Positions 5,214 through 7,742 of a stretch of DNA of 7,742 nt are shown here, one piece after another (positions within the stretch are counted from its first letter, which is position 1; each line of letters opens with the position of its first letter). Source of the stretch: Clostridia bacterium. GTDB taxonomy: Bacteria; Bacillota; Clostridia; Oscillospirales; Acutalibacteraceae. The stretch is taken from contig CAAFXQ010000329.1 in the NCBI GenBank assembly GCA_900767015.1, positions 1 to 7,742 of the forward strand, written 5' to 3'. Under the pieces are notes generated by a model, which was given only the letters and a program-made list of their open reading frames with translations, searched no databases and had not been told where the DNA came from. The position numbers and the translations under genes were made by a program.

Positions 5214-6608
5214 TCAAAATCTGAAATATAAGAACGGATCATCAAAGCCCCGGTACATACAGTAAACACTGGCGACGAATATCACGACTGTGATTGACCA
5301 TCGGATATACGGCTTTTTGATTTTGCTTAACAGGCGGTACGGGAGCTTTGTTGATAGTAGAATGCCGGCGATGAAAAACGGGTAATACAGCTTTATATAT
5401 TTTACAAAGTCATATCGGAACGAGGAAAATGCACCTTGCCCGAAGAACGGGAAAAGTCGTGAGAAAAACAGGCCGAGCTGACTTATGTCATCAATGGCGA
5501 AAATCGCCCAGGTCAGCGGGATCAGCAGGATCATATAAATATGACCGAAAAGCGGATACCGATTCAAATACTTCCCGAGGAAAAGCTTTTCAATCACGAT
5601 GATCAGGAACAGGACTATTCCCCAAAGAATAAAGTTATAGCCGGCACCGTGCCATATTCCCGTAAGAAGCCACACAACAAGGAGATTTCGTGCCGTTGCA
5701 AGACTTCCGTTACGGTTGCCTCCGAGCGGAATATACACATATTCTCTGAACCAGGAACCGAGTGTGATATGCCAGCGCCGCCAGAATTCCGTCATGGACA
5801 GGCTTATATAAGGGTGATTGAAGTTTCTAGGCAATTGAAAGCCGAGCATTTTCCCTAAACCGATTGCCATAAGAGAATAGCCGAAAAAATCGAAATAAAT
5901 CTGAAACGAATAGGCGAAAATCGCCATCCAGGCAAGGGGTGTTGAAATACTTTCAAATCCTATCGAACAAACTTGGGTCCAAAGCTTTCCGACAGGGTTT
6001 GCAAGAAGCACCTTTAGGCCGAGCCCGAAAACAAATATGCCGATACTTTTGAATACGGTTGATTTCTTGATTCTTCGTCTGTGAAGTCTTTTCTGAACAT
6101 AGCTGTAGGTGACGATCGGACCTGCAATAAGCTGTTCAAACATGGCAATGTAAACAGCAAAGTCAAGAAGACTTTTTTCTGCTTTGATTTTGCCTTTGTA
6201 AACGTCGATTATGTATGAAATACCCTGGAACGTATAAAAAGAAATACCGATAGGCAAAACGGTTTGAACGCTATAACTGAAATTCGGTATCAGACGGCTA
6301 AGCTCGCCGACAACAAAGCCTGAATACTTGAAAACCGAAAGACAGAGAAGGTGAAAGACGATTCCGCCCGATAAAAAAGCTTTTTTGTACTTTGGATATT
6401 TCTCGATTGCGGTACCGATTGAAAAATCCAACATAATGCTCAAAAGAAGCAGAATAAAATGCTGAGGCTTATTTGCTGTTCCGACAAAATAAAAACAGAA
6501 GCTTCCTATCAGAAGTGTTACATTTTTGAATTTGTCGGGTGTCAGACAGTAACATCCGAAGAAGACCGGGAGAAAGATAAAAATGAATTGTAGACTGCTG
6601 AATACCAT
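5214..6608 (-). CDS. MBOAT family membrane O-acyltransferase (AlgI/PatA/DltB type)
   Basis: A 464-residue polytopic membrane protein with about ten or more hydrophobic segments, normal for the family. These proteins pass acyl groups, usually acetyl from acetyl-CoA, from the cytoplasm to an outside carrier or polymer. Signature motifs: LPIGISFYTFQGISYIIDVYKG at 118-139 (slightly variant), FEQLIAGPIV at 157-166, QIYFDFFGYSLMAIGLGKMLGF at 236-257, RNFNHPY (261-267), EFWRRWHITLGSWFREY (274-290) with H280, YIPLGGNRNG (292-301), and LLTGIWHGAGYNFILWG (314-330) with the catalytic H320. It is first in a four-gene operon, ahead of an SGNH protein. It is not part of a dlt operon: no dltA or dltC is present, so D-alanylation is unlikely. 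Start ATG 6608 has only a modest site (GGCGGTG, 6614-6620). Acetylation of peptidoglycan, teichoic acid or a capsule all fit; the SigV/RsiV link favours the wall. Confidence 0.92.
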   Translation of the reverse strand: MVFSSLQFIFIFLPVFFGCYCLTPDKFKNVTLLIGSFCFYFVGTANKPQHFILLLLSIMLDFSIGTAIEKYPKYKKAFLSGGIVFHLLCLSVFKYSGFVVGELSRLIPNFSYSVQTVLPIGISFYTFQGISYIIDVYKGKIKAEKSLLDFAVYIAMFEQLIAGPIVTYSYVQKRLHRRRIKKSTVFKSIGIFVFGLGLKVLLANPVGKLWTQVCSIGFESISTPLAWMAIFAYSFQIYFDFFGYSLMAIGLGKMLGFQLPRNFNHPYISLSMTEFWRRWHITLGSWFREYVYIPLGGNRNGSLATARNLLVVWLLTGIWHGAGYNFILWGIVLFLIIVIEKLFLGKYLNRYPLFGHIYMILLIPLTWAIFAIDDISQLGLFFSRLFPFFGQGAFSSFRYDFVKYIKLYYPFFIAGILLSTKLPYRLLSKIKKPYIRWSITVVIFVASVYCMYRGFDDPFLYFRF

Positions 6609-6642
6609 GTAGACACCGCCGTTTTCCTGTTCTAACTATAAA

Positions 6643-6669
6643 GATGAACGGGAGCGGAAAAAGGTGACA
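6643..6669 (-). promoter_or_regulatory. Candidate ECF sigma promoter of the acyltransferase-sigV operon
   Basis: Read leftward, TGTCACCTTTTT (6669-6658) resembles the ECF -35 box: a TGNNAC core followed by a T tract. CATC (6646-6643) follows the TGTCAC core after 17 bases, close to the usual CGTC and spacing. This would start RNA about 30 bases before the MBOAT ATG. A CGTTC at 6650-6646 is an alternative -10 but sits too close. If real, the operon's own sigma factor drives it. Confidence 0.4.
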
Positions 6670-6687
6670 GAAAAAAACAGATTTCGG

Positions 6688-6714
6688 ATTTTAAATTGAA
6701 ATTGTGTCAATCAA
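6688..6714 (-). promoter_or_regulatory. Possible sigma-A promoter upstream of the operon
   Basis: Read leftward, TTGATT (6714-6709) and TAAAAT (6693-6688) are separated by 15 bases. The spacer is short and the -35 box is weak. It could supply basal expression of the operon, which an autoregulated sigma gene needs. A further isolated TATAGT lies at 6640-6635. Confidence 0.25.
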
Positions 6715-6765
6715 GGCGCTGCGATAAAAAACATGAAAACGTTAAACCGCAATTCGGATAACAGG

Positions 6766-6796
6766 AAAGACCCTCCGTTTCAATAACGGAAGGTCT
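6766..6796 (-). terminator. Intrinsic terminator of the GH18 gene
   Basis: Bases 6769-6779 pair with 6785-6795 around a five-base loop. The single mismatch on the + strand (C6773/A6791) becomes a G-U pair on the - strand, so the RNA of the leftward GH18 gene forms a full stem. TTT, then CCTGTT, follows on that strand. It lies 63 bases after the GH18 stop. A weaker bulged stem, GAAGC/GCTTC (6851-6855 with 6826-6830), sits just before it. Confidence 0.75.
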
Positions 6797-6858
6797 GCAT
6801 TTTTGGATATAAGTCAATATTCAAAGAAGCTTCCCTGTGTGGGTTGTGTCGCTTCGTG

Positions 6859-7742
6859 TTATCCCATTCTTTGCTCAATCACCTCGCCGATCGCTTTTTG
6901 CAGGCAATAGGGCTCGGTGTACGGCGCATCGCAGAAGGCTCTGAAAACCATCACGCCTGCAATGCCCTCGTCGATTGCGGTTGCGGTCTTGTCTCTTACC
7001 TCGGCATAGCTGTCAAGGTAGGCGTCACAGGTCTTTTTCTCGCCGGTTGCGGAATCGATGTACGGATAGTCTTTAATCAGATTTTCCCATTTTCCGAAGT
7101 TCTCACCGTCACTTCTGATGGTCGGCCAGGCATCGTTCGACTTGTCCGTGGTGCGTCCGTAAGTCGGAATACCGAGCAGGATCTGTTCATTTTTAAAGCC
7201 GAAACGACGTAATTCCTGAATGGCTTCAAAGCCGGCGATATAAGAGTTTGAGTGATCTCCGCGGTCGTCAAACAAATCGTATGCCATAATATTGACAAGC
7301 TCGATGTTCTCCCGGGCGCTTTTGCCGAAATATACGCCCCAGGGCGCAACCGCAACGGATACCTTGGTAAATTCAGCGGTCTTGTTGACAATCAGGTCAT
7401 ATGCCCTCCACTGACTTGCAGTCTGCGGATACTCCCAGTCGTAGTCAACACCGTAAAGGTCATATTTTTGGACGAAGCTTTTGATGCTTGCGGAAATCTT
7501 ATCGATATTTTCATTGACAAATTTCTTGGTTGCTTCCATGTCGTTGACACCCTTGTCGTTCCGTTGGTCAAATATAATACAGCACCGTATTCTGACGGGT
7601 CTGTCGCCGATAATTTGCCTGAACGAAGCAAGCTGCTTTCTGAAAAACTCTTCACTGTGAGCAAAGCGGATATTGGCATTTTCATCAAGACTGACTTCAC
7701 CGAATAAAATCGGCTCGGTCACAACGACAAAGTATCCCGTAA
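6859..7742 (-). CDS. GH18-family glycoside hydrolase, N-terminus outside window
   Basis: TIM-barrel hydrolase of the chitinase/endo-beta-N-acetylglucosaminidase family. The frame stays open past the GTG at 7722 to the window edge, and the upstream residues TGYFVV look like the first barrel strand, so the real start lies beyond 7742. About 294 residues are visible. Counted from the GTG, the active-site strand reads YGVDYDWEYP (90-99), with acid E97 and D93/D95 present; the first Asp of DxxDxDxE is Tyr90. VNIMAYD (143-149) carries the substrate-positioning Tyr/Asp, ILLGIPTYGR (180-189) is a conserved strand, and GVMVFRAFCDAPY (264-276) replaces the usual Trp-containing last strand. The SxGG motif is not evident (RIRCCIIFD, 44-52). 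Likely targets are GlcNAc-containing glycans such as chitin, host N-glycans or peptidoglycan; whether it is secreted cannot be seen. It lies in the same orientation as the acyltransferase operon but has its own terminator. Confidence 0.88.
   Translation of the reverse strand, partial: TGYFVVVTEPILFGEVSLDENANIRFAHSEEFFRKQLASFRQIIGDRPVRIRCCIIFDQRNDKGVNDMEATKKFVNENIDKISASIKSFVQKYDLYGVDYDWEYPQTASQWRAYDLIVNKTAEFTKVSVAVAPWGVYFGKSARENIELVNIMAYDLFDDRGDHSNSYIAGFEAIQELRRFGFKNEQILLGIPTYGRTTDKSNDAWPTIRSDGENFGKWENLIKDYPYIDSATGEKKTCDAYLDSYAEVRDKTATAIDEGIAGVMVFRAFCDAPYTEPYCLQKAIGEVIEQRMG

Larger units (their letters stand above)
6609..6858. other. Intergenic region between GH18 gene and acyltransferase operon
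   Basis: This 250-base gap has no convincing gene on either strand. It holds the GH18 3' end with its terminator (6766-6796) and, nearer the operon, the candidate ECF and sigma-A promoters. The stretch 6720-6765 is A/T-rich with no recognised element. Confidence 0.7.

Noticed and set aside
5200..5217. TTG start of the SGNH gene at 5217, overlapping the MBOAT stop
   Set aside because: It lacks a well-placed ribosome site, whereas the ATG at 5199 has AGAGGT nine bases before it and begins a normal basic-plus-hydrophobic anchor.
5214..6608. MBOAT gene as dltB of a D-alanylation operon
   Set aside because: No dltA ligase, dltC carrier or dltD is present, and the SGNH partner and AlgI-like motifs fit O-acetylation better.

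Overview
The window looks like a chromosomal piece of a Gram-positive, low-to-mid-GC Firmicute of class Clostridia, perhaps an Oscillospiraceae/Ruminococcaceae-type gut bacterium. This is inferred from the protein families, the strong AGGAGG-type ribosome binding sites and the RsiV-type anti-sigma factor. No rRNA, tRNA, CRISPR array or insertion sequence is visible.

Layout. (1) 1-2078, + strand: the C-terminal 291 residues of glycerol kinase (GlpK), then an Ldh_2-family NAD(P)-dependent dehydrogenase, closed by a strong intrinsic terminator. (2) 2079-2922, + strand: a sigma-A-type promoter and a gene for an unrecognised membrane protein whose middle section may be out of frame. (3) 2967-3000: a hairpin between convergent genes. 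(4) 6608-3021, - strand: a tight four-gene operon read in the order MBOAT membrane O-acyltransferase, membrane-anchored SGNH esterase/transferase, SigV-like ECF sigma factor, RsiV-like anti-sigma factor. (5) 6609-6858: a gap holding the operon's candidate promoters and the terminator of the next gene. (6) 6859-7742, - strand: a GH18-family glycoside hydrolase running off the window edge.

The most interesting part is the four-gene operon. In Bacillus subtilis, sigV-rsiV is followed by oatA, and RsiV is a lysozyme receptor whose proteolysis frees SigV and switches on peptidoglycan O-acetylation. Here the same type of sigma/anti-sigma pair sits downstream of a split O-acetyltransferase (MBOAT plus SGNH, like PatA/PatB or AlgI/AlgJ) instead of the fused OatA. 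The simplest reading is a self-contained module that senses muramidase attack or envelope damage and answers by O-acetylating the cell wall or a wall polymer. The acceptor and the inducer are inferences. An ECF-like promoter candidate ahead of the MBOAT gene would make the module self-amplifying.
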